This document shows, piece after piece, positions 1 to 7,748 of a stretch of DNA of 64,000 nt. Position numbers and translations under genes: made by a program. Positions within the stretch are counted from its first letter, which is position 1; each line of letters opens with the position of its first letter. Below the pieces are notes generated by a model. The model worked only from the letters and a program-made list of their open reading frames with translations. It was not told the origin of the DNA and searched no databases. Source of the stretch: JACKIC01 sp964392305 (GTDB lineage: Bacteria; Planctomycetota; UBA1135; UBA2386); assembly GCA_964392305.1 (NCBI GenBank), contig CAYMPV010000017.1, forward strand, positions 1 through 64,000. Reading direction: 5' to 3'.

Positions 1-55
1 ACTCTCCCTTCCTTCTCCGCCAACTCGAACAACACCCCGTCAGGAGCGGCCTGCA
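1..55. repeat. 55-bp exact direct repeat, copy 1 (at window edge)
   Basis: These 55 bases are identical to 10182-10236. The match begins at the first base of the window and stops at base 56 (t here, a at 10237). It lies inside the DUF5615 reading frame. A repeat of exactly 55 bp starting at a sequence end is what a k=55 de Bruijn assembly graph leaves at a branching node, so it may mark a contig end rather than a biological repeat. Confidence 0.9.
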
Positions 56-149
56 TCGCAAGATCCCGCACGTGGATCGAGTCATGCCCTGCGTCGCGCA
101 GCGCGGCCGAGACCTGCGGCGACACCGCGTTGTCGATCAGGAACTTCAC
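1..149 (-). CDS. DUF5615 PIN-like toxin, N-terminal part (runs off left edge)
   Basis: The first 49 codons of a DUF5615-family protein are present and the rest lies beyond the window edge. The product starts MKFLIDNAVSPQ, carrying the acidic residue and SP motif usual at the N terminus of this PIN-like family. These proteins are usually the presumed nuclease toxin of two-gene modules with DUF433. The start is GTG at 149, whose bases overlap the TGA of the DUF433 gene (GTGA), so the two are translationally coupled. The missing C-terminal part resembles the frame found at 9963-10181, and the two pieces join exactly across a shared 55-bp sequence. The family call is good; the toxin role is inferred from context. 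Confidence 0.75.
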   Translation of the reverse strand, partial: MKFLIDNAVSPQVSAALRDAGHDSIHVRDLAMQAAPDGVLFELAEKEGR

Positions 150-376
150 TCCGCGCGGCGGAGCGGAATCTCCCGCTCACGCACGGCCTCGGATGCGTAC
201 CGCAGAGCTTCCTGAACGTCCTCGGCGACGAGGTCCGGGTAGGCCCCCAGGACCTGCTCGGTGCTCTTGCCGTCAGCGAGCATCCCGACAACGGTGGCCA
301 CAGGGATCCGCAGCCCTCGGATACAGGGCACGCCCCCCATCTGCTGAGGGTCGACGGTGATGCGTTCGAAGGTCAC
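146..376 (-). CDS. DUF433 antitoxin-like protein
   Basis: This 76-residue protein matches the DUF433 family. It begins MTFERITVDPQQMGG, followed by the family hallmark of a proline/cysteine turn (VPCIRG) and a small winged-helix-like stretch (IPVATVVGMLADGKS, then an AYPDL motif). DUF433 proteins are usually found upstream of DUF5615 PIN-like proteins as presumed antitoxins and autorepressors. Here the stop codon overlaps the start of the DUF5615 gene by the GTGA arrangement, so the pair forms one transcription unit. The length is full for the family. Function as an antitoxin is inferred from the pairing, not shown. Confidence 0.85.
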   Translation of the reverse strand: MTFERITVDPQQMGGVPCIRGLRIPVATVVGMLADGKSTEQVLGAYPDLVAEDVQEALRYASEAVREREIPLRRAE

Positions 377-489
377 GAGCCGGAGGATACTCGGGGCCGG
401 CCCGGAGTGGAGCCCCGGTCAGCTTCATCCCGAAGTTCGCGTTCACGCACGGTCTGGGGAGCCACTTCCGCTGGTAGTAGCGGACGAAC

Positions 490-518
490 CCGCCCCGCGG
501 TGAAGAGCCGTGGGGCGG
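490..518. other. Hairpin in the 377-701 gene-free stretch
   Basis: The only clear structure in the 325-bp gap between the DUF433 gene and the next gene is an inverted repeat with 11-bp arms (CCGCCCCGCGG / CCGTGGGGCGG, one G-T wobble) around a 7-base loop. It could end transcription from the leftward gene at 702-1397 or be a relic of a mobile element. No T-run follows. The rest of the gap is G-rich sequence in which no gene is seen. Confidence 0.4.
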
Positions 519-701
519 TGTCGTGTACGGGGTGAGTGGGCGCAGGTGGCGGGGAGTGCGCGGGTTGGGGGCGTGGGGCGCGGCGGGCGGCGCGAGTTCG
601 CGAGAGCGGGTGGAGTGGGTTCCCCAGGCGGGAACGGTGCTGTTGGGATCGGGTCCGGTCCGGGTGCTCTCTGCGAACGGTCGAGAGAGCGCGTTCTCTG
701 G

Positions 702-1397
702 TTAACAGTCGGCCTCGGAGCCGGCCTCGCCGCCGTCGAGCCAGGCGGGCCAGTACGGGAACCGTTCGCCGCGACGGTAGAGCGGCCCCATGGCCGCCAC
801 TTCCTCCCACACGGCGTCCGGTGCGGCACTGTGGCGGCGACGTAGGGCGTCCTCGGCCGCGACCGTGATCTCGACGATCTCCACCACCGCGTCCGCTGAC
901 CCGCGGCGTGGGTGCAGTTCGTCCGGGTGCGGCGGCAGCCCGTTCGCGACGCCGAACACCGCGTCGTCGAGGCCGAGCAGGAACTTCTCAGCGGGGTCCA
1001 GTTCGTTCACGCGGTCCTTCGGCAAGACGAAGTCGAAGTCCCCGAGCAAGGTCTCGACGCACGCGTCGATGTCGATCTCTCTGACCACGTAGCGTCCGTC
1101 GCAGAAGTCCATCGGCCCGTCGTCGACAGCGGCCTCGTTGAGGAACTCGAGCTGGTCGGGCAGCACCGAGAACAGCAGCGCGTTGTGGTAGGCACCCAGC
1201 ACGTAGTGGTTCGCCGAGGCGTTCCAGTCGCGCAGCCGCACCAGTTCGTTCACAACCGCGTCGTCGCCGCCGAACACGTTGGCGAGGTCACGATCGCCGA
1301 ACGGCTCACCGGCGAACCTGATGGATTCGATCTCCAGGCCCAGAGCCTCCTCCACGAGTTCGCGGTAGATCGCGTTGGTCCGGTCGCCGAGCGTCAC
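702..1397 (-). CDS. Unrecognised protein family A, copy 1
   Basis: The 231-residue product belongs to no family I can name. It is acidic, with no signal peptide and no membrane helix. It is clearly homologous to the product of 30305-30991: shared stretches include RTNAIY at the start, LGAYHNALL in the middle, LLGLDDAVFGVAN, and a C-terminal block ending PLYRRG...FPYWPAWL. The frame is open to ATG 1418, but I prefer GTG at 1397 because it gives the same N terminus (VTLGDRTNAIY against MTIGYRTNAIY) and nearly the same length as the paralogue (228). Short decayed pieces of the same gene lie at 4389-4441 and 18551-18636. It is divergent from the DUF1254 gene across a 190-bp gap. Confidence 0.7.
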   Translation of the reverse strand: MTLGDRTNAIYRELVEEALGLEIESIRFAGEPFGDRDLANVFGGDDAVVNELVRLRDWNASANHYVLGAYHNALLFSVLPDQLEFLNEAAVDDGPMDFCDGRYVVREIDIDACVETLLGDFDFVLPKDRVNELDPAEKFLLGLDDAVFGVANGLPPHPDELHPRRGSADAVVEIVEITVAAEDALRRRHSAAPDAVWEEVAAMGPLYRRGERFPYWPAWLDGGEAGSEADC

Positions 1398-1591
1398 GGG
1401 TGCAATTCTACGGGGCAACGGCGCAGACCGCAGACCTTCGCCACCTTGACAGCCGCCGACGCAACCGGGTCAATGTGCACATGGAGTTTGGCCCCGGGAA
1501 GGCCAGCGTCTTCGCGACGATGTAGGTTCACCGCTGCCCGCGCAGCGTCGCGCGGCTGCGTCGCCACCTCCGCCAAAACCAACCCGCCAAC

Positions 1592-2629
1592 ATGCGAACC
1601 ATCGCCACTTCCATCCTGTCTTTCTGCCTCGCCGGTCTCTTCGTTACCGCGGCCCGCGCTCAAGCGTCGGTCGCAGGCGGGACCCGCGTCACGATCGACA
1701 CCTTCCGCCGGGCCGAGACCGACACCTACCTCGCGCGCTTCGTCAAGGAGGGTGCGTTCGAGAAGTGGAAACACGAGCGCGACGTCGCGTCGATCGACAA
1801 CCAGACCGTCATCCGGCTCAACCGCGACACACTCTACTCTTTCGCGATCTTCGACCTCGATGCTGGACCGGTCACCGTCACGCTGCCCGATCCGGGGCAG
1901 CGCTTCCTGTCGATGCAGGTCATCGACCAGGACCACTATGCGCCGTACGTCTTCTACGCGCCCGGCGTGCATACGCTGTCGAAAGCGGAGATCGGCACCC
2001 GCTACGTCGCCCTGGCGGTCCGTACCTTCGTGAACCCCAAGGACGCCGCGGACGTGAAGGCCGTGCACGCGCTGCAGGACGCGATCCGATCGGAGCATGC
2101 AGCCGGCGGTAGTTTCGAGATCCCGCAGTGGGATCAGGAGTCGCTGAAGCAAGTGCGCGAAGCGCTGCTGCAACTCGCTGCGGCCAACGGCGGGATCGAT
2201 TCCGCGAAGATGTTCGGGCACAAGGACCAGGTCGAGCCGACCGCGCATCTGATCGGCACCGCCGCAGGCTGGGGCGGCAATCCCAAGGCGGCGGCAATCT
2301 ACGTCGGCGTCAACCCTGCGCACAACGACGGCAAGACGCCCTACGTGCTGCGCATCGGCGAGGTGCCCGTCGAAGGGTTCTGGTCGATCAGCGTGTACAA
2401 CAAGGCCGGCTACTTCGAGAAGAACGCCGCAAACAGCTACACCGTGAACAACGTGACCGCGCAGCGCGATGGCGACGGCGCCGTCACGGTGCACTTCGGC
2501 GGCGATGCAAAAGCAACGAACTTCATCCCGATCACACCCGGCTGGAACTACCTTATTCGGCTCTACCGCCCGCGGCCGGAGATCCTCGACGGTCGATGGA
2601 AGGCTCCGGAGGCGCAGGTCGCGAAGTGA
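1592..2629 (+). CDS. DUF1254/DUF1214 domain secreted protein
   Basis: The 345-residue product has a clear signal peptide (hydrophobic residues 7-20, AARAQA cleavage region). The N-terminal half has the DUF1254 pattern (NRDTLYSFAIFDLDAGPV, then a stretch on polite agreement with time-ordered substrate-like motifs such as MQVIDQDHY). The C-terminal part, about residues 240-335, is DUF1214 (PYVLRIGEVPVEGFWSISVY, then a GWNYLIRLYRP end). Such proteins are periplasmic and of unknown biochemical function. The gene stands alone: it is divergent from the 702-1397 gene and convergent with the histidine kinase downstream. No strong ribosome-binding site is visible before ATG 1592, but the signal peptide fixes the start. 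Confidence 0.85.
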   Translation: MRTIATSILSFCLAGLFVTAARAQASVAGGTRVTIDTFRRAETDTYLARFVKEGAFEKWKHERDVASIDNQTVIRLNRDTLYSFAIFDLDAGPVTVTLPDPGQRFLSMQVIDQDHYAPYVFYAPGVHTLSKAEIGTRYVALAVRTFVNPKDAADVKAVHALQDAIRSEHAAGGSFEIPQWDQESLKQVREALLQLAAANGGIDSAKMFGHKDQVEPTAHLIGTAAGWGGNPKAAAIYVGVNPAHNDGKTPYVLRIGEVPVEGFWSISVYNKAGYFEKNAANSYTVNNVTAQRDGDGAVTVHFGGDAKATNFIPITPGWNYLIRLYRPRPEILDGRWKAPEAQVAK

Positions 2630-2856
2630 TGCACGGCGGCGCCTTCGCCGATGGTGCGGGCGCCGGTCTCGCCGCGAGGCTCCAAGAGCGAAAGTCCGGT
2701 GGCGTCCTGCTCAGCAGGCGGATGCCCACCACCCGTGGCGGGAAAAGTCCTGGCAGCACCAGTCAACCTTGCCCGTGGTGGTCTCGACGCGCGACGGGCA
2801 TCGGTTCGGATGCCTCCAGATCCGCGAGGACAGCCCGATGAACCAACTCAGGCCGA

Positions 2857-4311
2857 TCAGTGCGCCACGAGTACGGGGCTAGGGAACACGACCGTGAACG
2901 TGGTGCCGGCGCCGGAGGACGACTCAAGCTGCCCGTCGATCTGGCGCACGAGACTGCGCACCATACGCAGACCAATTCCCGGCGCATCGGCCAAGACCAG
3001 TTCAGAAGGCACGCCGACGCCATCATCCTGGACCGTGAGCCGGCAGGTCGCGTCATCCTGGACGAGGCCGATGCGCACGACGCCGCCAACTCCGACTCGG
3101 AATGCATGTTTGAAGGCGTTGGTTACCAGTTCGTTGAGAATCAGACCGATCGGGATCGCAGTGTGGATGTCCAGCATCACCGAATCGACGGCGAACTCGC
3201 AGCGCACGTCGCTACGACCACGAGCGTGCGCGTACATCAGCATCTGTCCCAGCTCGCGAACGTAGGCGCCGCAGTCGAGTTCTCCGAAGTTGCCCGACGA
3301 GTAGAGGCGCTCGTGCACGAGTGCCATGGTTCGCACACGCGCCCTGCAATCCTCGAGCACCTCGCGACAGCGAGGTTCGTCAATGCTTCCGGCCTGCAGA
3401 CTCAGCATGCTCGTCACCACTTGCATGTTGTTCTTGACGCGGTGGTGGATCTCATTGAGCAAGGTCTCCTTCTCGGCGAGGGAGCTGCGCATGAGTGCGC
3501 GTGCACGTTCCTCGTCGGTGACGTCGAAGAACGCGCCACTGATGCCCTCCACCGCTCCGCCCGGCCTGCGAATCGCCGTGCTGCGCGCGACCACGTGCGC
3601 CACCTCGCCGTCGCGGCGAAGAATGCGGAAGCGGATGTCGAGCGGCGCGCCGTCTTCGAGAGTGCCCCGCAACGCGGCGCCGAGTCCTGGCCGGTCCTCG
3701 GCGTGCGCGAATGCCACTAGAAACGCCGGGCCACCCGCTGGCTCGTTCGAACCCAGCGCGAAGATGCGGCGCAGATTGTCGTCCCAGGCGGCGATCTCAT
3801 CACCCTTGCGCCAACTCCACAGACCGACGCCCGAGGCCGATGTCGCCATGCGCAGCTGCTCCTGCGTCAGCTGAAGCACCTCCTGGCTGCGGTCGTGCTC
3901 CGCCGACTGGCGGCGCAGCTTGACCAGCAACTCCGCGGTGCCGGGCAGCGCCAGGGCGCGTCGGGTGAACGGCACCATTGCGGCCAGCGTGCCCAGCGAC
4001 ACGACTGCCGTAACCAACTTGACCGCGCCCGAGAAGCGGTAGGCGGGCCACCAGAACATGCTCGCCTCGACGAGATGGCCGATGCCGCACGAGGCGATGA
4101 ACAGGATGAACAGCACGAACACCGGCAGGAATGGTAGATCTTGACGACGCCGGACGAAGTAGAGCAGCACCGCGGGGATCCCCATGTAGGCGAACCAAAT
4201 CGTCAGATCGGAGAGGATGTGCAGCCATCCGAGAAACGGCGACCACTCCCCACAGTTCCAGCGGGCCGGGAAGCCCGCGGGATCGAACATTCGCAGAAGC
4301 CAGTCGAACAT
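2857..4311 (-). CDS. Sensor histidine kinase with ethylene-receptor-like membrane domain
   Basis: The 484-residue protein has three N-terminal membrane helices (about residues 30-53, 60-80 and 95-116) that match the ethylene-binding domain of plant ETR1. D35, Y42, P46, I72, C75 and H79 fall at exactly the spacing of ETR1 D25, Y32, P36, I62, C65 and H69; the Cys and His are the copper ligands. A PAS-like domain follows (about 155-270). Next comes a HisKA_2 phospho-acceptor region (EIHHRVKNNMQ, His at 289/290), then an HATPase with N box LNELVTNAFKHAF and a GIGLRMV box. The frame is open far upstream to 5028, but ATG 4311 follows GGGGAGG and starts the hydrophobic domain directly. The stop is separated by 227 bp from the convergent DUF1254 gene. 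Copper and ethylene binding is inferred. No response regulator is adjacent. Confidence 0.85.
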   Translation of the reverse strand: MFDWLLRMFDPAGFPARWNCGEWSPFLGWLHILSDLTIWFAYMGIPAVLLYFVRRRQDLPFLPVFVLFILFIASCGIGHLVEASMFWWPAYRFSGAVKLVTAVVSLGTLAAMVPFTRRALALPGTAELLVKLRRQSAEHDRSQEVLQLTQEQLRMATSASGVGLWSWRKGDEIAAWDDNLRRIFALGSNEPAGGPAFLVAFAHAEDRPGLGAALRGTLEDGAPLDIRFRILRRDGEVAHVVARSTAIRRPGGAVEGISGAFFDVTDEERARALMRSSLAEKETLLNEIHHRVKNNMQVVTSMLSLQAGSIDEPRCREVLEDCRARVRTMALVHERLYSSGNFGELDCGAYVRELGQMLMYAHARGRSDVRCEFAVDSVMLDIHTAIPIGLILNELVTNAFKHAFRVGVGGVVRIGLVQDDATCRLTVQDDGVGVPSELVLADAPGIGLRMVRSLVRQIDGQLESSSGAGTTFTVVFPSPVLVAH

Positions 4312-4388
4312 GGGTCTACCTATCCTCCCCGCTAAGCCGATCATCTCGCCGGGACAGGCACAAGGGGGAAGCCAGGTCCTGCGGCAAC

Positions 4389-4441
4389 GATCTCCCTGAC
4401 CGCGTAGCGCCCGTCGCAGAAGTCCATCGGCCCGTCGGCGG
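4389..4441 (-). pseudogene. Fragment of protein family A (compare 1075-1132)
   Basis: About 53 bp read on the minus strand encode DGPMDFCDGRYAVREI, matching the DGPMDFCDGRYVVREI segment of the 702-1397 protein with about 90% base identity. Sequence on both sides is unrelated to the family. It sits between the histidine kinase and sigma-fusion genes, in the same orientation as the intact copies, and is too short to be functional. Confidence 0.65.
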
Positions 4442-4572
4442 CGGCCCGGCCACGTCGAACCAGACTGCGAAGTCCACTCGGCCCGCCGGACAGCGAAGCA
4501 ACCGGCCAATTCTTGAGGCGGCGTGCATCCTCCCCTGACGTCGGCGGCACTTGATAGGCTGCCCCCCAACCG

Positions 4573-6600
4573 ATGAGTTCTCTCCCGCTCGATGTCGAGA
4601 TGCAACTGCGCCGCCACGGTGTGGCGCTGCGCGCCCTGGCTGGCGAGATCGTGCGCGACCCGTGGGTAGCTGACGACGCCGTGCAAGACGTCTGGCTTTC
4701 GGCGCTCCGCCGCCCCCCGACTCACCACAGCGCACTCGGCGCTTGGCTTGCTACCGCACTGCACAACGCAGTGCGTGGCCTCTACCGCAGAGAGGCCAGG
4801 CGAGCGCGTCGTGAGCACACCGTTGCCGCGACGCGCGAGGAAGTGGCAGAGGACGCCGTTGCGATGTTGGCGCGCGAGGAGCAAGTGCAGCGCCTGATGG
4901 CCGCCGTGAGGGCGCTGCCTGCGCCATCTCGTGAAGCGATTTGGCGACGCTACTTCGAGGGCCTGTCGCCGCGCGAGATCGCCGCGAGCAGCGATACGCC
5001 TTACGCGACGGTGAAGAGCCGGCTCCAACGCGGGCTGCAGCAGCTGCGGGGGATGCTGGAGGAGCAGGACAAGCCGGGCTGGCGGGGCGCCTTGGCGGTG
5101 TCCTTCGGACTACAGAAACCCACGATACCAACGAGCGTCGCGTTCACGGCGTGGCCGGGAGTTCTTCTGATGACCACTTGGATGAAGTCCGTCACGGCAG
5201 TTGCGCTGCTCGTTGTTGCCGGCACGTTGCTGTGGTCGGTGGCTGGCCCTGATGGCGCGCCGAGGGCAGCCGATGCGAGCCTTGCGAGGGTCGCAGTTGC
5301 GGCCGCACCAGTGGAGAACCCAACCCCGCCGGTCATGACCACACCGCCAAACGAGCGCGTGCTGCTCACTTCAGACGCGCCACAAACGGCGCCAACGCAC
5401 CGTGATGTGCATGTGCGGGAGGAAGGCGGGCAACCAGTGGCCGGAGCAACGGTCTGGTTCGTGAAGCCAGGCTTTGACTACGCAGCCCTGCCACGCGCGC
5501 AGGCCAACCTCTACTCTCGATCGACTGAGGCCTACCTGCGCGATTTTGGTGTTGCTCAGATCACCGACGGCAACGGCAACGCACGCATACCCCTGGCCGC
5601 GGCCAGCCACGTCGTCATCGCTCGCAAGGGCATTCTCTACGGCTCGAAGCGACCACGTGACGACGGTGAAGTGCTCGAGATCGTCGTCGACGCGCGCCAT
5701 ACGCTGACCGTGGAGACTGTCGATGCACTGGGTAAGCCGGTCCCACACGTCACGGTCGTGGGACAGCCCATGCTGGCCTGGACCAATGCTCCCGACCCCA
5801 TGGCGCAATGGACACTCGGAGAGACGAATGACTACGGCCTGTTGACCTATGTCCTGAAGCCACCAACAACCGAGGCGCGCTCCCCTGCGAGGATCTGGCT
5901 GCATGCCGAACTGCTCGATGGTGCTCATGGCCAAGAGTCGATCGACGCCAGAACTCCTCCACCGTTCGTGCAACTGACCCTGCCGACAACTGGCACGGTC
6001 CGAGCGAGGATTCAGAATGCCGACGGAACTCCGCTGGATCGCCGGACCCTCCAAGGGCTGCATGCTGAACTCAGCATCGTCGGCGTGCAGCCCAAGGCGC
6101 GGCCCCGCCTCAGCGCGTTCGGCCCGTCCGGACTGCTCTACGTCAAGCCCGACGCTGACGGCATCGCGTGCTTCGAGAACATCGTGCTCGACAAGACCCT
6201 GCGACTGCGCTTTCCCGGGATGATCGTCTCGACGAAGACCTTCCCCGGCCCAAGCGAGGGGGAGCGTGGCGTGACGGTCGTCCAGACTATCGAAGCGCAA
6301 CACCCGTTCGTCGTCGGGACGCTGGTTGACTCGGACGGTCATCCGATCGGAGACGCCAACTTCACCATCATGTGTCCGTCCAACCCAGGGCTCCTGCTCT
6401 CCGTCGGCGACACGACGGATGCGTTCGGTCGGTTCCAGGTATGGCTCACGGATCGCTGCGCCGGCCAGCGCGACGTGGTGCTGCAGTTTGGCATGGACTG
6501 GGGCAACCTCGGCCCGGCCCGCGAAGTTAGTGTCCCCGTGCGCGGCCCACTCTTCGGTAGGACTGACATCGGGGCGATCGCAGTCCCACACGCGAAGTAG
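4573..6600 (+). CDS. ECF sigma factor fused to membrane helix and extracytoplasmic beta domains (copy 1)
   Basis: The 675-residue protein starts with an ECF sigma factor: sigma-2 at about residues 15-75 (with VADDAVQDVWLSALRR) and sigma-4 at about 105-162 (LPAPSREAIWRRYFEG, then LSPREIAASSDTPYATVKSR as the helix-turn-helix). A single membrane helix follows at about 205-225 (SVTAVALLVVAGTLLW). After a Pro/Ala-rich linker come about 400 residues of beta-rich repeats with the carboxypeptidase-regulatory pattern (for example GGQPVAGATVWF and DSDGHPIGDANF). This predicts sigma inside the cell and the repeats outside. Two other genes here (11341 and 23431) have the same plan. No anti-sigma gene is adjacent. 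How the sigma part would act or be released is unknown. The start at ATG 4573 matches the usual sigma-2 N terminus. Confidence 0.85.
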   Translation: MSSLPLDVEMQLRRHGVALRALAGEIVRDPWVADDAVQDVWLSALRRPPTHHSALGAWLATALHNAVRGLYRREARRARREHTVAATREEVAEDAVAMLAREEQVQRLMAAVRALPAPSREAIWRRYFEGLSPREIAASSDTPYATVKSRLQRGLQQLRGMLEEQDKPGWRGALAVSFGLQKPTIPTSVAFTAWPGVLLMTTWMKSVTAVALLVVAGTLLWSVAGPDGAPRAADASLARVAVAAAPVENPTPPVMTTPPNERVLLTSDAPQTAPTHRDVHVREEGGQPVAGATVWFVKPGFDYAALPRAQANLYSRSTEAYLRDFGVAQITDGNGNARIPLAAASHVVIARKGILYGSKRPRDDGEVLEIVVDARHTLTVETVDALGKPVPHVTVVGQPMLAWTNAPDPMAQWTLGETNDYGLLTYVLKPPTTEARSPARIWLHAELLDGAHGQESIDARTPPPFVQLTLPTTGTVRARIQNADGTPLDRRTLQGLHAELSIVGVQPKARPRLSAFGPSGLLYVKPDADGIACFENIVLDKTLRLRFPGMIVSTKTFPGPSEGERGVTVVQTIEAQHPFVVGTLVDSDGHPIGDANFTIMCPSNPGLLLSVGDTTDAFGRFQVWLTDRCAGQRDVVLQFGMDWGNLGPAREVSVPVRGPLFGRTDIGAIAVPHAK

Positions 6601-6717
6601 CACGACGGGGACCCCGCGAGCGCCGAGTAGGACGACACCGTCTTGTCACGCAACTCTGCGACGTCTCGGGCTGCCGTTCATTGATCGCCAATGCGGGCAT
6701 CAAGATACTCCACCCCC

Positions 6718-7068
6718 ATGACACCAGCCCCAGCCAAGCGCGGCCGCAAGCCCGACGCATCCTCCAAGTCCGGCCAGATCCGCGCCCTCCTCGCCTCCGG
6801 CATGTCCACCGCCGAGATCGCCAAGAAGGTCGGCTGCACGCCGGCCCTCGTCTACAACGTCAAGGCGAAGGCGGGCGGCGCGAAGAAGCGCGGCCCGGGG
6901 CGGCCGGCGAAGGCCAAGGGCACGCGCAAGGCCACGGCGTCGATCTCCAGCGCCACGGGGATCGAGGGCATCCTCGCCGCCGTGAAGGGCGCCGAGCAGG
7001 AGCGGGCGAAGATGCTCGCGGCCCTGCAGAAGATCCAGGTGGTGTTGGCGGACGTGCTGGCCAGGTAG
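6718..7068 (+). CDS. Small AT-hook / helix-turn-helix DNA-binding protein
   Basis: The 116-residue basic protein carries an N-terminal AT-hook-like RGRKP. A helix-turn-helix follows (about residues 22-48, GMSTAEIAKKVGCTPALVYN, as in resolvase/HTH_23-type helices). Then come a second AT-hook-like stretch (KRGPGRPAKAKG) and a C-terminal amphipathic helix (about 75-116) that could drive oligomerisation. It is probably a DNA-binding or nucleoid-type protein; the target is unknown. The frame opens at ATG 6691, but ATG 6718 lies just before the conserved Lys/Arg-rich start. A 67-codon copy of its C-terminal half, without the helix-turn-helix, sits at 23094-23297. Confidence 0.65.
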   Translation: MTPAPAKRGRKPDASSKSGQIRALLASGMSTAEIAKKVGCTPALVYNVKAKAGGAKKRGPGRPAKAKGTRKATASISSATGIEGILAAVKGAEQERAKMLAALQKIQVVLADVLAR

Positions 7069-7181
7069 TCGCCCCCCAGGACGAGGTGCCGCGGCTCGCC
7101 CCATCGCCCGCGGGCGTCGCATTCCCAGTAGCATGGGACACGCCCGGCCCCACAAACGTCGGAGCCACCCACGCCTCAATA

Positions 7182-7523
7182 TCAGCGCCCCTTCAATGCG
7201 TCGAGTCTTTGCCAAGTCACAACAAACAAGGTAAACAAGTTGGCAGCCACGCACAACATTATGATATAGCGACTCAAGGCCGAGGCCCGCCGCCATATCA
7301 TCACAGACGCAATTAACGCAGATCCCGCGTAATCCATTGACTTTTTCGCGAGCTCCAAGAATTCACTGTAGAGATGCATGACAGATCCACATCCCCAGAC
7401 GACGTAATAGTTCCAAAATGGCACCAGTGTCATGCAGAACACCAGGATGACTACCAATGCAGCCCCGGGTGACGAGCGCCTCTCCGCCTCCCTATTGGAC
7501 GCCGTCACCGACGGTCGGCTCAT
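7182..7523 (-). CDS. Small membrane protein, unknown function
   Basis: The 113-residue protein starts MSRPSVTASN. It has three probable membrane helices (about residues 20-45, 60-78 and 82-103) separated by short loops. I do not recognise the family. Base composition is visibly lower in G+C than in neighbouring genes (for example the A/T-rich run near 7230-7270), suggesting recent acquisition. The longer open frame reaching 7763 crosses the transposon-like repeat at 7543-7745, so I place the start at ATG 7523. Whether it is expressed is uncertain. Confidence 0.5.
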   Translation of the reverse strand: MSRPSVTASNREAERRSSPGAALVVILVFCMTLVPFWNYYVVWGCGSVMHLYSEFLELAKKSMDYAGSALIASVMIWRRASALSRYIIMLCVAANLFTLFVVTWQRLDALKGR

Positions 7524-7542
7524 GACAGATCCACGCTTGAGG

Positions 7543-7745
7543 CCGTAGTGTCCGAAAACTGCGCCGACGCCATTCGGCCATCCTACCCCGCATCCGGCAC
7601 CGGTGGCCAGACCCGCCTCCCCTGCGCCATCCGCGCCGAGGGACATGCTGCGCAGCAGGACCCCGAGCCGCGTGGCGCCCAACACCTCGCCACCACCGCA
7701 CTTGACCACACCCAGCACATCCGGTACAGCCTGCCCAGAGGTCAA
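7543..7745. repeat. Degenerate copy of the transposon end found at 8682-8940
   Basis: This stretch resembles 8682-8940. Both contain tgtccga[ga]aactgcg, then cgacgccatt, ccatcctacc and a ggtggccaga block. After a gap, both contain gctgcgcagcagg, which is the 3' end of the transposase gene read in reverse. It is more decayed than the 8.7-kb copy, with no usable transposase frame. With the matching block at 8682 it brackets the secreted-protein gene 7749-8678 as a direct repeat. Confidence 0.6.
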
Positions 7746-7748
7746 GGC

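Noticed and set aside
441..465. Similarity of 441-465 to 19946-19970 (gcacggtc[ct]ggggagcca)
   Set aside because: About 22 of 25 bases match, but it is too short to define an element; kept only as a hint of worn repeats.
2857..5028. The 723-residue version of the ethylene-receptor-like kinase
   Set aside because: The first 239 residues are antisense to the sigma-fusion gene and of shadow composition; ATG 4311 has a good ribosome-binding site and starts the membrane domain.
7378..7535. 14-bp direct repeat catgacagatccac at 7378 and 7521
   Set aside because: Lies partly over the start codon of the small membrane protein; too short and without other signs of insertion.
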